A DNA stretch of 64,000 nt, from NCBI GenBank assembly GCA_021234155.1, contig JAJEKV010000005.1:14295257-14359256 (forward strand), read 5' to 3'. Made by a program: the position numbers and the translations under genes. Below are positions 11,909 to 23,880 of this stretch, one piece after another. How positions within the stretch are numbered: position 1 is the stretch's first letter; each line of letters opens with the position of its first letter. The notes under the pieces were generated by a model. The model worked only from the letters and a program-made list of their open reading frames with translations. It had not been told where the DNA came from and ran no database searches. The stretch is from Isoetes taiwanensis (Eukaryota; Streptophyta; Lycopodiopsida; Isoetales; Isoetaceae).

Positions 11909-12210
11909 TTAGCTTGTGCTATAATCTGTTATCTCCCCTAGCCTCCTCTCGCCACCCCTACTATTGTCCCAAAACCTCCCGACCACCACCACGGTTACCT
12001 GGGCCTCCATTTCCCTCTGCCTTGGCCCGTCCATAAGTATCACTAGAATTGACCCGGACCACCGGGTTTGTTTGCCCTCCACGTTGAGAACATGCGACGG
12101 GCGTACTATCCATCCATCTTCTGGACAATCTCGGCCCATAATGACCAACTTCTCTCGCACTTTTAAGCATCGATTCTCATTAATACACTTTTCCCCTGGT
12201 TTCATCATTC
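11909..12210 (-). pseudogene. Gag zinc-knuckle region, copy 2
   Basis: Two overlapping minus-strand frames share a CCHC-knuckle signature: VGHYG in one frame and GRDCPEDGW in the other, near 12110-12170. Together they fit the C-x2-C-x4-H-x4-C nucleic-acid-binding knuckle of gag with one indel inside it. A glycine-rich linker follows before the protease. Confidence 0.65.
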
Positions 12211-12262
12211 AAAGGTGCATACATAGGTCGAGATCCTCGACTTTGACCGCCTCCCCGTGATA

Positions 12263-12960
12263 CTAACAAAATTGCGGCGACCATGCCACCCACGCTGGGA
12301 ATCTACCTCTACTCGTAGATCCACCAGTCTGCCATGTGGAAGGAGCTTGTCTCTTCTTAGCATTCTCCAAGGTTGCCTTCTCAGCTAGATCAGCTTCACG
12401 ATTCTTAGCAATTCTGAACACCTCCTCCAGATCCTTATAGGACACACCTGACATTGTGCTCTTAATATCAACCTGCAAACCCTTCACAAATCGAGCACAA
12501 AGCTTCTCCTTATCCTCAAAAGGACAATGATACTGCAACCTTCTAAACTTTTCATTATATTCGGCCACTGTCCCTTTCTGTGTCAGGTCCAAGAACTCAT
12601 TCATTTTGTCTACTTTGTATCCGGGAGGCATAAAGTGTCCTTCAAAAGCAGTCTTAAACTCTTGCCAAGTTGCCTGCCCTGCAACCTTATTTATGTCCCG
12701 CAAATAATTCTCCCACCATACTCTAGCAAATCCACCCAACATTGCCTGAGCCAATACAGCTTTAACAGAGTCTTCAACATTGATGAGTTTAAAATAAAAC
12801 TCAACCCCAAGGCCATGAATCCAAGATCATCCCCTCGTAACATTTTCTCCAAGAAATACTTCTCTCTTAGTGTCCTTCAAGACCTTCTCCACCGCCTTTG
12901 TCACCGCCGCCTTTTTGTCTTTTACGCGACTCACCTGCCGCAACACTTGGCTTTAATAGA
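12263..12960 (-). CDS. Ty3/gypsy gag (retrotransposon gag domain), copy 2
   Basis: From 12263 to 12754 the minus strand is open for 163 residues with the gag-domain signature ARVWWENYL, ATWQEFKTAFEGHFMPPGY, QKGTVAEYNEKFRRLQYHCP and LCARFVKGLQ. Codons for the N-terminal part (LKDTKREVFLEKMLRG-like) extend to about 12960 but are shifted. This is the best-preserved gag in the window and serves as reference for the breaks in copy 1. Confidence 0.8.
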
Positions 12961-13114
12961 CCGCAAGATACCGCTACATCGGGGTTCCACTAGGCCCAGC
13001 CCCACCAAACTGTCCAACTCCTCTTGGGGATCCTCCCCGAGAACTCATCTCTACAAGAATCAAATCATAGCAAATATCATCAATAATCAAAAATCTCATA
13101 ATCCACTAACTTAA

Positions 13115-13129
13115 CCTTGCTCATACCAA
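13115..13129 (-). other. Primer-binding site, gypsy copy 2
   Basis: The minus strand reads TTGGTATGAGCAAGG next to the LTR boundary. It is the same initiator-Met-type site as in copy 1 but lacks two bases at the same CAG word where copy 1 lacks one. Confidence 0.75.
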
Positions 13130-13130
13130 C

Positions 13131-15531
13131 TGTGATTTGCCCGCCGCTTAACCTCTCTAGAATCGGAGATCCCATCGATCTCTATCGTTGGATCTACTTA
13201 ACCTTAGGAACTCAAGAGTGGATTCATGCATAATTAGGTAAAGAATTTAATCTTTATACATGCTCTAATATAAGGTCCCAAATAAAATTATTCTTGCCAT
13301 TACTCATCAAAACTTCACACAACTCCCAAAGCTTTAAAATAATATCACTTCAATCCCATATATAATAACAATAATAGTCAAGTTAATTGAACAACAATCC
13401 ACACGCATCTACCCTCGCTTTTCCGCTTGGCTACTCTCGTGGCGCCTTTGCTTTCTGCTACACCATTAACCACTTCGGGTTAGTCACACGGACTAAGTGG
13501 GGATCGGGATCTAGGTCACATCTAGCATTAATAAACACAAAGCATTAACTTAGAACAATAACATAGTCTTACCATAACCTCGCCCCTAAATCCGAAAGTA
13601 ATTAATCCAACAAGCATAACCACAATGCATAATTTTACCAAACATAGCCATTGCAACTTGATTCCACATTGCAAACCACATATACAATAGCCAAGCAACC
13701 AAAGCATCAACATTGCAACCAATATTCCTCCTGGTTCGAAAGCAAGGTCAACTCCTACCGATCAAAGCCGACATAGAGGGGTAACCACGTGTGTACACAC
13801 CCATCCACGCCAAGGGCGTCCAAAGATTGGAGGACCACTTAATCGGTACGACGTTGTACCATACTCGGTATCAACGCCTGATGTTCAAATAGTAATATTA
13901 ACATTCTTATCGTGCAAAAACCGCGAGTCTAGACCATCGCACCTAGACTCCCCTGAGAGGTCTATATCAAGAATTTACATCATAAACAATTACTTACAAT
14001 TCTTCATCCTTATGCCCATGCCTTAACAAGCCCACATCAAGTAATTCCATAATACTAATTTCATGCAACTAAGAAATCCAACCATGGCTCATGTAAATTA
14101 ATACAACTTTCATAATGCAAATGCAACCATCAACCATGCATTAAATAAAAACATTCCTTAGCAACTCACAATTCTCAACTAAATTAATCATTTTTATCCA
14201 ACCATTATCTAGGACCTTAACGTTTACCTCCCATATCTTTGCTAATTGATTTAATGGTTTTGACGGCCATTATTCATCTAGTTAATTCCAACATACCCCA
14301 ATATCTAACTAGCTAACTTTTTCAGAATTTATCCATTAAAACCATAATTAGCTTATATCCAATGACCACTAATTCTTAAGTTAATCTCTATCTTTTGTAA
14401 CATTTCGCTAACATTTTTTTTAACTAACTATTAATTTAACTTTTTCTAACCTAACGCGGTAAAGGTTTACTAACACGACTGCAGCTTCGTGAATCCGCCT
14501 CCGTGCCATCGGACCTGACCAAAACCACTTAGTTGCGGTAGATTCTCGCTCTTACAGGGGATTTCAATGCCAAATTATACCGTTTGTGGCCAAACAAGAT
14601 GATTCTCATTGATTTACTTGGCGACGAAATCCGACCAGCAGCTTCTTCTGACCTCGGCATCCAGGCCATCAATTGGATTGGAAAGAGCATAAAGCTTTTC
14701 GATTCTCACGGCAAAGAGGCTTCCAAGCCATTTCTACCAATTTGTGGCCCTAATCCGTCGGTTGCCTCCGGTCAATTCTTGGGCACCAAAATCATAATAT
14801 TTACGCCCAAATTCTACTCCAATCTTCCCCGATTACGTGTTCTTTCCACATTTCGCCTTCCCAAGGCCTAAATCGGCTGTTTGGGCAATTTGCCATGCTT
14901 TTCAAACGCTTCCATGCGACAAAATCATGCCGACTCTGTCACAGATGCAAGAGAAATTCCACCGCCTTTGCTAGTTCCGCTTCATCACCTAATTTTAGCC
15001 CATTCTACAAACATCTTAACCAATCTAACCCATCCCAGCTTCTTCTATCATAGATTACAATTCATGTTCCTATTCTTTTTGATGGAAATATTAATTTCAT
15101 TACTAGCCATGCAAGCCACGAAGATTCAAATACCAAAGAATCACTACTCATAAACCTTGCGTTTATGTTAACAACCATGCTCATACAATCTAGATACATA
15201 ACCACAAATTTAAGCAAGCACGTAAATGCTACACTAGAAAAACCCCCAGTGTAAGTCTTGATCCCCACTGAATCCCGCTTTGCTCCCTCTCGCACTCCAA
15301 CACGCCCCCAAGTATTGCTCACACCCTCGCTCCTTCAAAGAATTCGACCGCAATCTATCGCCTTCCCAATACTTCATGATGTACTTGTATTTATTATTAA
15401 TCACTAGTATATTTATCCGTATAATCTTTACATATACGATATATATACTCTGCATGCATAATATTTCGATTATTATTCCTTTGCATCCTTAAATAAAATA
15501 ATTCCACAATGTACCTCAAAATCCTAGGTCC
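13131..15531 (-). repeat. Full Ty3/gypsy LTR (LTR-2), 5' LTR of unit 2
   Basis: About 2401 bp, matching LTR-1. The homology with the other two LTRs stops exactly after CCTAGGTCC at 15531, where copies 0 and 1 continue with A and this copy continues with unrelated DNA (GTTAC...). The outer base of the LTR therefore appears changed from A to G or lost. The five bases at 15532-15536 (GTTAC) would be the target-site duplication; the partner is outside the window. Confidence 0.9.
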
Positions 15532-16208
15532 GTTACATCTTTTAGTAACGTTTTAGAATTGGCTAAAGTTTTAGACAAGAAAGGCCATTTAGCTTGCATT
15601 CCTAAGATGTCGTAACGCCTATCGTGAAAACATGTTAGATTAAATTCGTGGGCAGAAATTTGTTCGTAATCTTTGGGTAAACCGACGAAATGGTGGGTAA
15701 ATTGCTCTAATGAATCTTTGGGTAAACTTTCGTAATCGAGAGTAAATCGAAGGTAAATCTGATCTTCGATGCTGCTGCGGCCAAAAAAACGCAGCCGCCA
15801 AGAAACCTAAAGTTTTGTCACATTCAGGTTTTGAAAGTTCGCCACGTGGCAGTCGCAGATTGGAGAACAAAGCAAAATTTAATCTAACCTGTTTTTACGT
15901 ATTGGCAAGTGTTTTAGAGCTTCATTCAAATCCATGTAAAGATGCAACCTACATTATAAAAGACCCTTTGCGACGAATTTTTTTGGCCGTATTCTACTAT
16001 GTATTCGACCTTGCCTGCCATATTCTGCTGCAGTACTGCAACCAAGCTGTTAGCTCCTAAGCGTCCTCATGCGATCTGAGCTTCCTTAGCTTATGTTATG
16101 CGATTGTTCGCCATGCCAGTTGTTTATTTCATACCGTTCTTAGAGGAAGTCTCAAGTTCTCGTAATTGCTGATCCGTATTTGCGTGTGTATTCTGGTGCA
16201 TCGGCAAT
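15532..16208 (+). promoter_or_regulatory. Upstream region of the NERD1-like copy, with a G-box
   Basis: A non-repeat stretch between the gypsy LTR and the first exon. It contains the palindrome GCCACGTGGC at 15841-15850 (G-box core CACGTG), which is a bZIP/bHLH binding motif in plants, and several variants of a GGGTAAA word at 15670-15760. No TATA box in a convincing position was seen. Regulatory activity is inferred only. Confidence 0.35.
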
Positions 16209-17445
16209 ATGCGGAAAAGAGATCTTGGAATTTTGCTTATCTCTGCTTTGGCAATATTCTTCTCTCTTCAGGTTAGCAGATTGATTTGCATATTCGTAGC
16301 ATCCTTTACTGTTAATATCACTGGATTAACGAACTTATTGAAGAAAGGCATCGGAACACCTCTTCTAATGTAATTCAAAATAGACATTTATGTATGTGAA
16401 ACTGAAAACATCACGAATTACTATCACAAATATTACTGACAGCAATGATAATAAGCCACAAGAAAGAACAATACTGATACCCAGATTTTTGATACTGCAA
16501 TTTTTATTGTGGGCGTTTATGAAACCTTAGATGGCAGCGTGTGGGGCTTGTAATTGTAGGTGGCAGCATGGAGGTGCAACCTCAGGTAATTCTTCCTTTG
16601 CAATCTGGCTATCCATAATTTGTGCTATTAATTGTTAGCCAATAGAAAGATATTACAATGGTGTGGCAAAGGAAGATGTCAGGATGTCTTCACTCTTGGA
16701 AAGTAGGTGATCTTAGCCCAATTCTCATTCCTATTCCTTCTTCTTCTTCGTCTTTCACTAGTTCATTATTTTACTAGTCATTTTAACTTTCTTAGGGATA
16801 GCTAAATTCTGGGGAACGAAGCGAATACATGAAAGTGTTAAAAAATTAAGAACCATGGTCATGGCAATTTTTTGTTCTCAGAATTGCTACTAGCCACTGA
16901 AGTACTGGCCACTACAGTATTCAGGATAAGATCTTCCTGATAATTTTGAGGACCAGAATACTCTGATGTTTTGTCACTCTGATGTTTTGTCTTTTGACGT
17001 GGCTATTTATTTAATGGAAGACATGTAAGCTGATGAGAGTACTACTGTTGCTTTGTGAGCTCTGCTTAATATGCTATTCTGTTTATACTTTCAGAAGTTG
17101 TATCTACTCCATGATCCTATCTTCTGATTTATCGTTATTAGAAGACTGACAAAAAGTTTACATTCTGGAACCTGCAATAGCTGTATTTAGATCCCTTTGA
17201 AGAAGCAATGGTTGCTGAAAAGGAAACAGAGCGACATAGAATTTCTTCAGATTCTAAAGAGGTTTGATTTAGTAAATTGTGTCCCTTGCTTTGAAACCTA
17301 TGGATTAGAGTCCTTAAGAATTTCATACTTTCAGGAAAACAATGAAGATGATAGTGGGGGTTCTTCTGTGCTAAAGAGTCGCCATTTTTCATATTATGCT
17401 TTTGCTGGATATAGTGGGGTATCGCGTTGGAGCCATGCCAGTAAA

Positions 17446-19762
17446 GTGAGTGCCTCCACTATTTCGTTTGTTGTTATTGATCTGAATTTTCTGTGTTGCT
17501 TATTCTGAGATGGGATTCACAAGAAAATATACTCCAGTGTGTTATTCTACCGCGGAATTTGGATCTGTAACGATGGAATAAAAAGTTATTCCTTCACAGC
17601 AGAGCTGCAATATGGGTTTGTCAGAAGCCAACTGCATGCTTTAGCACATTGCTGGATGAAACACATTGTTGCAATCTCTGGCCTGAACTGAGGTCTATGA
17701 AAAAATAGACAATATTCATTAACAATGAGGCGCCTTCCTGGCTGATTTAACAAAAACGAACACAAAATAAATTATAGCAGGTCCTGTAATCTCTGTTCCG
17801 GATGCTTTCTCAACCTTCTGCAATGATACTCTGCTAACACTAAAGTTCACGTAGGTCATTCACTAAGTGTCTTAGCACTCAAAACATGTTCTGCAGCAGC
17901 ATCCAACCAGTTCTCTTGAGAGTGGCACCATTTGTGTCCAAGGACATTCTGAAGCCTGGTTTATAAGGGGCAGCTACTGGCTTATAGGCTTCCATATAAA
18001 AGTTGGCTAAGAGCCTCCCAATATGTCTCTACTGGCCCAAGTTTTGTAATCTCAAAACTGTCTTGCAGTTGCCATTTGTGCAGTGTATCAGCTGAATAGC
18101 TTATTAATGATGATCATCGATTGAAATTTTACCTTGGTTTTATTTGTAACAGAGATTAGGATTTATGTTGCTTCTATTATAGCGATTCTGTAAGAAACTA
18201 TTGATTTTGTATATCAGCACTGCAGCGCCTGTGAGACTCTTGTTGGGTTTGCAGACCAGATCCTCCTGTCCATGCAAATCCTGGAGATTGTTTCTTATAG
18301 AGCTCCTTCCTGCAAATTTCCATTCAAGGAAGCTCACTTTACATTGATATAAAGCCCACCGTTGCTTCATGAATGCAATTAGTTGCTCGAACAACGGTAG
18401 CCATATTTGCCACTGGAGCAAAGCCTTCAGTATAATTTGGGCATTTCTAATGTCACTTTTTTCTCAAGCAGTTTGAACCTTCTGCATAAATTGGGTCTTT
18501 ACCTTTGGAAGTTAGCTAAGAAAGCTATGCTTTAGAGTGGTTGCCTTTCCCTTTCTTTCTTTAGAAGAAGAAGGGGTATTAGTACTTTACAGCAGTCACA
18601 GGAACGAATGGGCTGTCTCCATCAAACCCTATCTGAGCAGTTTCTTTGATTTTCAATTGTTAAACTTAATATTTTTTTGTTTCCATACTTTAGATAACAG
18701 GAGGGTTCTCCTCCTGGAGGTCCTGAATTCTGTTTATGTTATGGTCTCATAGACCCTTCGGGTCTTACGTAGACGTTAATAAATCTTTCTTTCTTTCTTT
18801 CTTTCTCCACACATTCCAGGTTAGGCGGAAGCTGCTTTACTCAGAAATTGTGTGGAAGTTCTGTAAAATCTAGTCCAGAACCAAGTATTCTTTACAGGAG
18901 TGTTACTTTTGTTCTCTAATGACATCACAAGAAATCTAACTATGCTCATATATTTCAGTCTGAGCAAAAATCAAGGGAATGGCACTGTGCAACATTACTA
19001 TTTATTGCACATGACGACAAGATTATAGAAAACTCTCTTAGTGAACATGAATTAGATATAGCCTAAGTGAAAGTCTTATGCATAGCTGCAGACCGTTTCT
19101 TCACTTCCACGTGGACAAACTTTTCTGTCTAAGCAAGTTCATCTTAAGCCCATTGTATCTCTTGCCAACTTCTACCTCCTATTGTCCAAAGTTCCAATAA
19201 ATTAAGGACACCTATTTACCTGGACTGTTTTTTGAGCTTACTTATTGCATTACCTACCTATCACTGGAATATATAAGCATAAGCCCTCTAACGTCATGGA
19301 TGTCCATACTTATTGCTTAAAAAGAAGTGTCTAGAGGCTGAGGTGACGCCAACACTTATTGATTATAAGAAGTGTCTAGAGGCTCAGGTTATTGTCAACA
19401 ATGGGCATTTGAAAGAGTGGAAACAAGCTTTATTGCTAAGGGGTTCAATGGTGCAGGGCTGTTGTCAGTGGTGCTTGTAGGCAAAGTCATTTAGCTATTG
19501 AGAACCATCTGTCTGTACTAGTCGTTTGTTGGCCATGAATGTGTTTCAACTCTGGAAGGGATATACATGGTAAATTATTTTATCTATCCACATACATGTC
19601 CGAACCTCTATTCACATGAACATGCCTCTTTAAATTTATAACGGATAATGAGGCAAGATTCAACAGACTTCAATGGATGAGACTGTGTGGATGAGACCGT
19701 GTTCAACAGAATATTCAAACAAAGAATTGCGCCTAAAGTTTTTTAATGTCTCAAACATGTAG
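17446..19762 (+). other. Long intron of the NERD1-like copy
   Basis: A stretch of 2.3 kb between two recognisable exons, without coding potential that I can support. It contains a retroposon-like 3' tail at 18640-18808. A short near-repeat (AAGAAGTGTCTAGAGGCT, at about 19321 and 19368) lies in the second half. Confidence 0.5.
18640..18808 (+). mobile_element. Putative retroposon 3' end with (TTTC)n tail
   Basis: The sequence runs into AGACCCTTCGGGTCT at about 18751 (a six-base stem closed by a TTCG tetraloop), then ACGTAGACGTTAATAAA and a run of about six TTTC/CTTT units to 18808. A structured 3' end followed by a short-unit microsatellite is how many plant LINE/SINE copies end. The 5' border and target duplication are not identified, so the class is open. 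Confidence 0.4.
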
Positions 19763-22604
19763 GATTTTGATCGTGAAACACCTTCATCAGCAAATTTGAT
19801 ACCACAACATAACTACAAGCTAGATGCCAGTTCTTTGCATGGTCGTCATCATGGAGAGGTACGTTGAATTGTTGATATATGCTTTTTGCGTGTAAAATAT
19901 CCGTGGCTTTACCTCGTTTCTACTTTTTAGAAGGAATGCAGAGAGTTTCGTGAGTCCATACTAGAGGTCATGCCTCATCGCTGGGTAAGAAAAATGTAGC
20001 ATTAATCTCTTCCACTTTCTGTTAACCTTGATTGGAAGTTTGAAACAAAATTTGTAGTCCAACAATTTCCGTGGACACTTGCAAGGCTTTGCCATTTTCT
20101 GCATGCCTGTTCTTAGTAATTAACCCTTTAGACTTGAAGTTGCCTATTCAAAGGACTAAAGGAGATGTCTTGCATGCACCAATTGTAGTAGACCTTGAAC
20201 CTCGTGGGCTATACAAGTAGAGTGCATTACTCTTATTGTCTGGCATGTTATTGGAAATCAGCTTCCTTGCTACAGCATCTTCCAGGAACTAATAGGCCTG
20301 GGTGGAATTTATATCTGCCAGCATGAAGACATTGCTTTGATGTATGGTTGGTAATTGCCAAAGGCATCAATTTAAGGCATGGGTTATCTTCTATGTTCAT
20401 CTGCATGGCATCGGATTGATAGGAGTCTAGTCATTCAATGATATTAAGATGTCAGTGGAGGGGTATCCGCATGTCTGTTATTACCTCTTAAGAAGTGGGT
20501 TAGAAGATGGCACGATAGTCTCATTAAGATGATATTAAAATGTGATTTGCATGCTTGTTCGTGTGTCTTATTAGAGAGCTTCTGTTATTCTATTTCTCTT
20601 TCCTGATTTATTGATTCTATTTATTTAGGAAAAACGGGATGATACTTCCTTTGAATTAAAGGGTGAAAATACACAAAAAGCTTCTAGGAAACAAACAAAC
20701 ATCCTTCACTCAGCAGGCCGATGAACATCATCCCCCTGGGAAGGATACAAGGAACAAGGTTTCCAGTGCCTTAAGTAAAGCTGCTCGCTTTGCCACTGGT
20801 GCAAAACCAAAGCAGGTATATAGTATGAACACTTAATTTCTGTAAGTTTAATATGCAGTCTTATCAGGAATCTGACAGGATAGGACTTTGCAGAAATGTG
20901 CACATTATTCAATGATAACAAATCACACAGTAGCACTAGGGTTGCCGAATGTTGTTGTTGCACATTTGAAAGAAGGGATTGAAGCTGTGCATCTAACTAC
21001 AGGGTGTACTGTATGTAAGGTATCCATCCCATTGGTTTTGATCTAAGCTTCAGTAACATGTTAAATATTGCAGATAGGTAATGCCCCGAAAATTTTATTT
21101 GCAATAACTATTATTCCCATGACTTGTGTGGGCTAAGGTACTAGCGCTAGCATTATGGATTCCTTATTTACTATATGCATAGGCTCTGCTGTTTAGAAAA
21201 TGTTCAAATCTTTCTTTTTTCTGGCAATGAGCTATTTCAATTCTTCTAGCGAATTCTAATTCAAAAAATATTTTGCAGCTCTGGCTTCAGGCAGGAGGGT
21301 TGCATGCAGACAACAATGGAGATGGAGTCTTGGACCATGTCCAGGTAGTGCATGCAACTTATCTTATAATTCTCTCTATCCCTTGATTTATAGTGGTTTT
21401 TGTATAGGGAATAAAAAAAGAACAGAATGTTCGCCAATGTCTAGCTTCTAATAAACCTTAGTGTATCATGGATGCATGGATGTAGGCACAGCACTATTCT
21501 TATGCAGATTTTGTTCTGGTGACGTGCATTTTTAGAGCAATAATTTATGGCACTAGCAATCTGATTTTGACAGTAGATAAGAAGAAATGAAGCATGAGTA
21601 AAAGGTTCTAGCATGTCTGTCATAGATGTTGATGTTTAAATACCTTCACACAGACCAGTCCAACAAAATATCTATGCTTTACATGTCCACGGGTTCGTTC
21701 TGCTTCTATTTCTTGATAAAGAGATGTATCCGTTTCCAATGGGTTGCAGGCTGTTGGTGGAAATGGGGCTGAGACCATAGTTCCAGATGGAATGATGGAT
21801 GCAATCAAGCCATGCTGGGCCATTGCTTCATCCGGCATACCTGTGTGTGAACAGCTCTTCAATGGTTCCATTTGCAGGCATTCTGCTTTCAATGCCTTTT
21901 ATCAGAGCGACTTCTCTTCTCTTCACGTGCATTGGGTCGAAGTGTTGATGCTGCCACAGTTGAAGTAGTTGCACCCATATGGATGCCACGAGGTCATGAT
22001 AAGCATATCCATGGAGACCTCGTGTTCCTCACCAGTCGGGGTGAGGTATGATGGATATGATTGAAATCAACAAGTCCTGATCTTAGTTTTAATCTGGCCG
22101 TTATCTACTTCTGTTGTTTCAGGTGACTGCTTTTAGTGTTGGATCAGGCACTTCACAAGAGGCACTTTAAAGGTGGCAAATAGCAGTCCAATATGGACAA
22201 CACATCATTCTCTTGCTGGTATCGGCTTGGATAAGACTGTACCTACCTTAAAAGCATTATCGTTGCACAAAGCAGGTCCAGCTGTTGCAATTCTGGTTGC
22301 AGGTGAACAAGAAGTTGTTACTCTTTCTTCAGAAGGGAGCCAGCTTAGTAGCATATCCTTGCCATCATCTCCTATTCACCCAATACAAGTGGCAGATTTT
22401 TCTGGAGATGGGTTCAATGATTTAATTGTTTGCACATCAACTGGCATATATGGTTTCGTTCAAACCCAGCAACCTGGAGCAATTTTCTTTAGTTCCTTGG
22501 TTGGGTGTTTAATAATTGTCATGGCAGTGGTATTTATTATGCAACATATGAGTTCTCCAAAAGGAAAACCCCGGGCAATTGACAAGAGGAGCACAGATCT
22601 TTAA

Positions 22605-23868
22605 GCTACTTGGGTTTGGGATGCACGCAATGTTGTTGTACCAAAAGACACACATATTCAATATCATGCCACGGATGAAATGAAGGAGAAATATTGCATG
22701 ATAATGTTTTGGACCTAGTGTTTCCTCATCGAACTTTGAACCAAGCGGAGTAGACTCTTATTTTTTGAATTCTGCAAATCGCTGGAGATTGAAGATGACA
22801 AACTGACCAAATGGATCGAGATGAAAATAGAAAAGTTTTTGTTTTAGACACATTTGGGAAATTTACCAAATAACCTTATTTGTGACCTAATTCTCAAAAA
22901 GCCTTTCGTACTTTTAAAATACCCAAAATGCTCTTAATTATTAAGCATTTTTTCAAATAACCCTTTGTAATTTCAAAATCATCAAAAAGCTAGAGATAAG
23001 CCTATCATTTCAATGCTAGAAATTATTTGAAGACGACTAACTGAACGCTTTTACAAGAATTGTATTGAAGGAGAAGCTCTGTGGGCATAAGGAGAAGCTT
23101 TGTGGGCATCTTTTGGAACTCAAAAATACGAAGGTTTTTTTGGGAAATAAGTTAACAATTAAGGTTACTTTGGTATATTTCCCTAAACATATTTAGATAT
23201 CTTTCTTGTTGTAGAGAAAAAGAAGCATTATTTATGTTTTTATTGTGATATTTATTAAGTGAACATTGAAATGAAGTTTTGATATTAGATAACGACAAAA
23301 GGTTGCAGCTCTTTGAGAGATAGATACAACATTGCTCATTAAGTCCCCCACTCCACTTGAAGTCAAGGAAAAACTTCAAGATGTCTCTAAGTTTTGGTAA
23401 ATTTGCCAGAATGCTTTTGGTTTAAGGGTATTTTGATGAAAATGTCTTTCAGTTGAATTGTAAAATCACCCAAACCGAAGCCCAGAATCAAACATCAGAA
23501 ATTATGCTCTCCTAAGTTTTTTTGTTCTTTAATTTTCTTTTCCCGCATTCTGATTGATGTAATCTTAGCTTCGATGGAAAGATCTCGTATTATGTACAAT
23601 GCATCTCAAGGATACATTTCTGTTTGGATCATCACCGAAAAGTTACGATCCTTTCCAACAAAAATATCTCTAAACCATGGCATTCAGCCAGTTAGCAAAA
23701 CTTGAGGGCATTTTGGAGTTTTTCCTAAAGTTAAATTAACATATTATTGTGTTATCACTAGATCCAGTTAAAATCATAGGAAAGTATTGTAGTAAGCCTT
23801 AGACATGCATATGCCACTTATATGCATACGTCAATCAAAACAATATATGTATGAAACACCTTCAAAAT
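22605..23868. other. AT-rich spacer with degenerate 'NNN-aatttaccaaaatgcc' phrases
   Basis: No gene. The blocks 22850-23160 and 23385-23730 consist of loosely repeated phrases such as AAATTTACCAAATAACC, CCCAAAATGCTCTTAA and TTTGGAACTCAAAAATACG, with spacing of 30-60 bp. The same vocabulary appears at 43905-44620. They look like strongly diverged tandem repeats or an old low-complexity transposon, not coding DNA. Confidence 0.5.
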
Positions 23869-23880
23869 CCCTAATAGACA

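Larger units (their letters stand above)
8477..13130 (-). mobile_element. Ty3/gypsy chromovirus-like element, internal region copy 2
   Basis: The better preserved internal region (about 4654 bp) of the tandem. Reading order on the minus strand: primer-binding site, gag, knuckle, protease, RT, RNase H, integrase, chromodomain-like end, polypurine tract. Individual domains are listed separately. The integrase and much of gag and protease are open over 140-210 residues, but the polyprotein as a whole is still interrupted. Confidence 0.9.
16209..22604 (+). pseudogene. NERD1: NERD1-like FG-GAP membrane protein gene copy, exon-deleted and frame-broken
   Basis: Recognised by memory of plant NERD1 (Arabidopsis At3g51050), a Golgi-associated FG-GAP/integrin-alpha-like protein that genetically interacts with the exocyst. 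Exons with GT/AG borders: 16209-16271 (MRKRDLGILLISALAIFFSL, signal anchor), 16531-16585 (GLVIVGGSMEVQP), 17191-17261, 17335-17445 (RHFSYYAFAGYSG), 19763-19858 (LIPQHNYKLDA), 19931-19984 (CREFRESILEVMPHRW), 20629-20815, 20894-21019 (PNVVVAHLKEGIEAVHL), 21279-21344 (GDGVLDHVQ), 21750-22045, 22123-22604 (ending in a membrane span GAIFFSSLVGCLIIVMAVVF). Exons for roughly 150-170 residues after the signal are absent between 16272 and 16530. Exons 20629-20815 (187 bp) and 21750-22045 (296 bp) are not multiples of three, and a stop/frame change occurs near 22168. It is a pseudogene as written, though base-level errors may contribute. Confidence 0.8.

Noticed and set aside
15640-15870. Minus-strand ORF with repeated RKFTQRF-like words
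   Set aside because: The repetition comes from a short GGGTAAA/TCGTAA nucleotide word in the upstream region, not from a protein domain.
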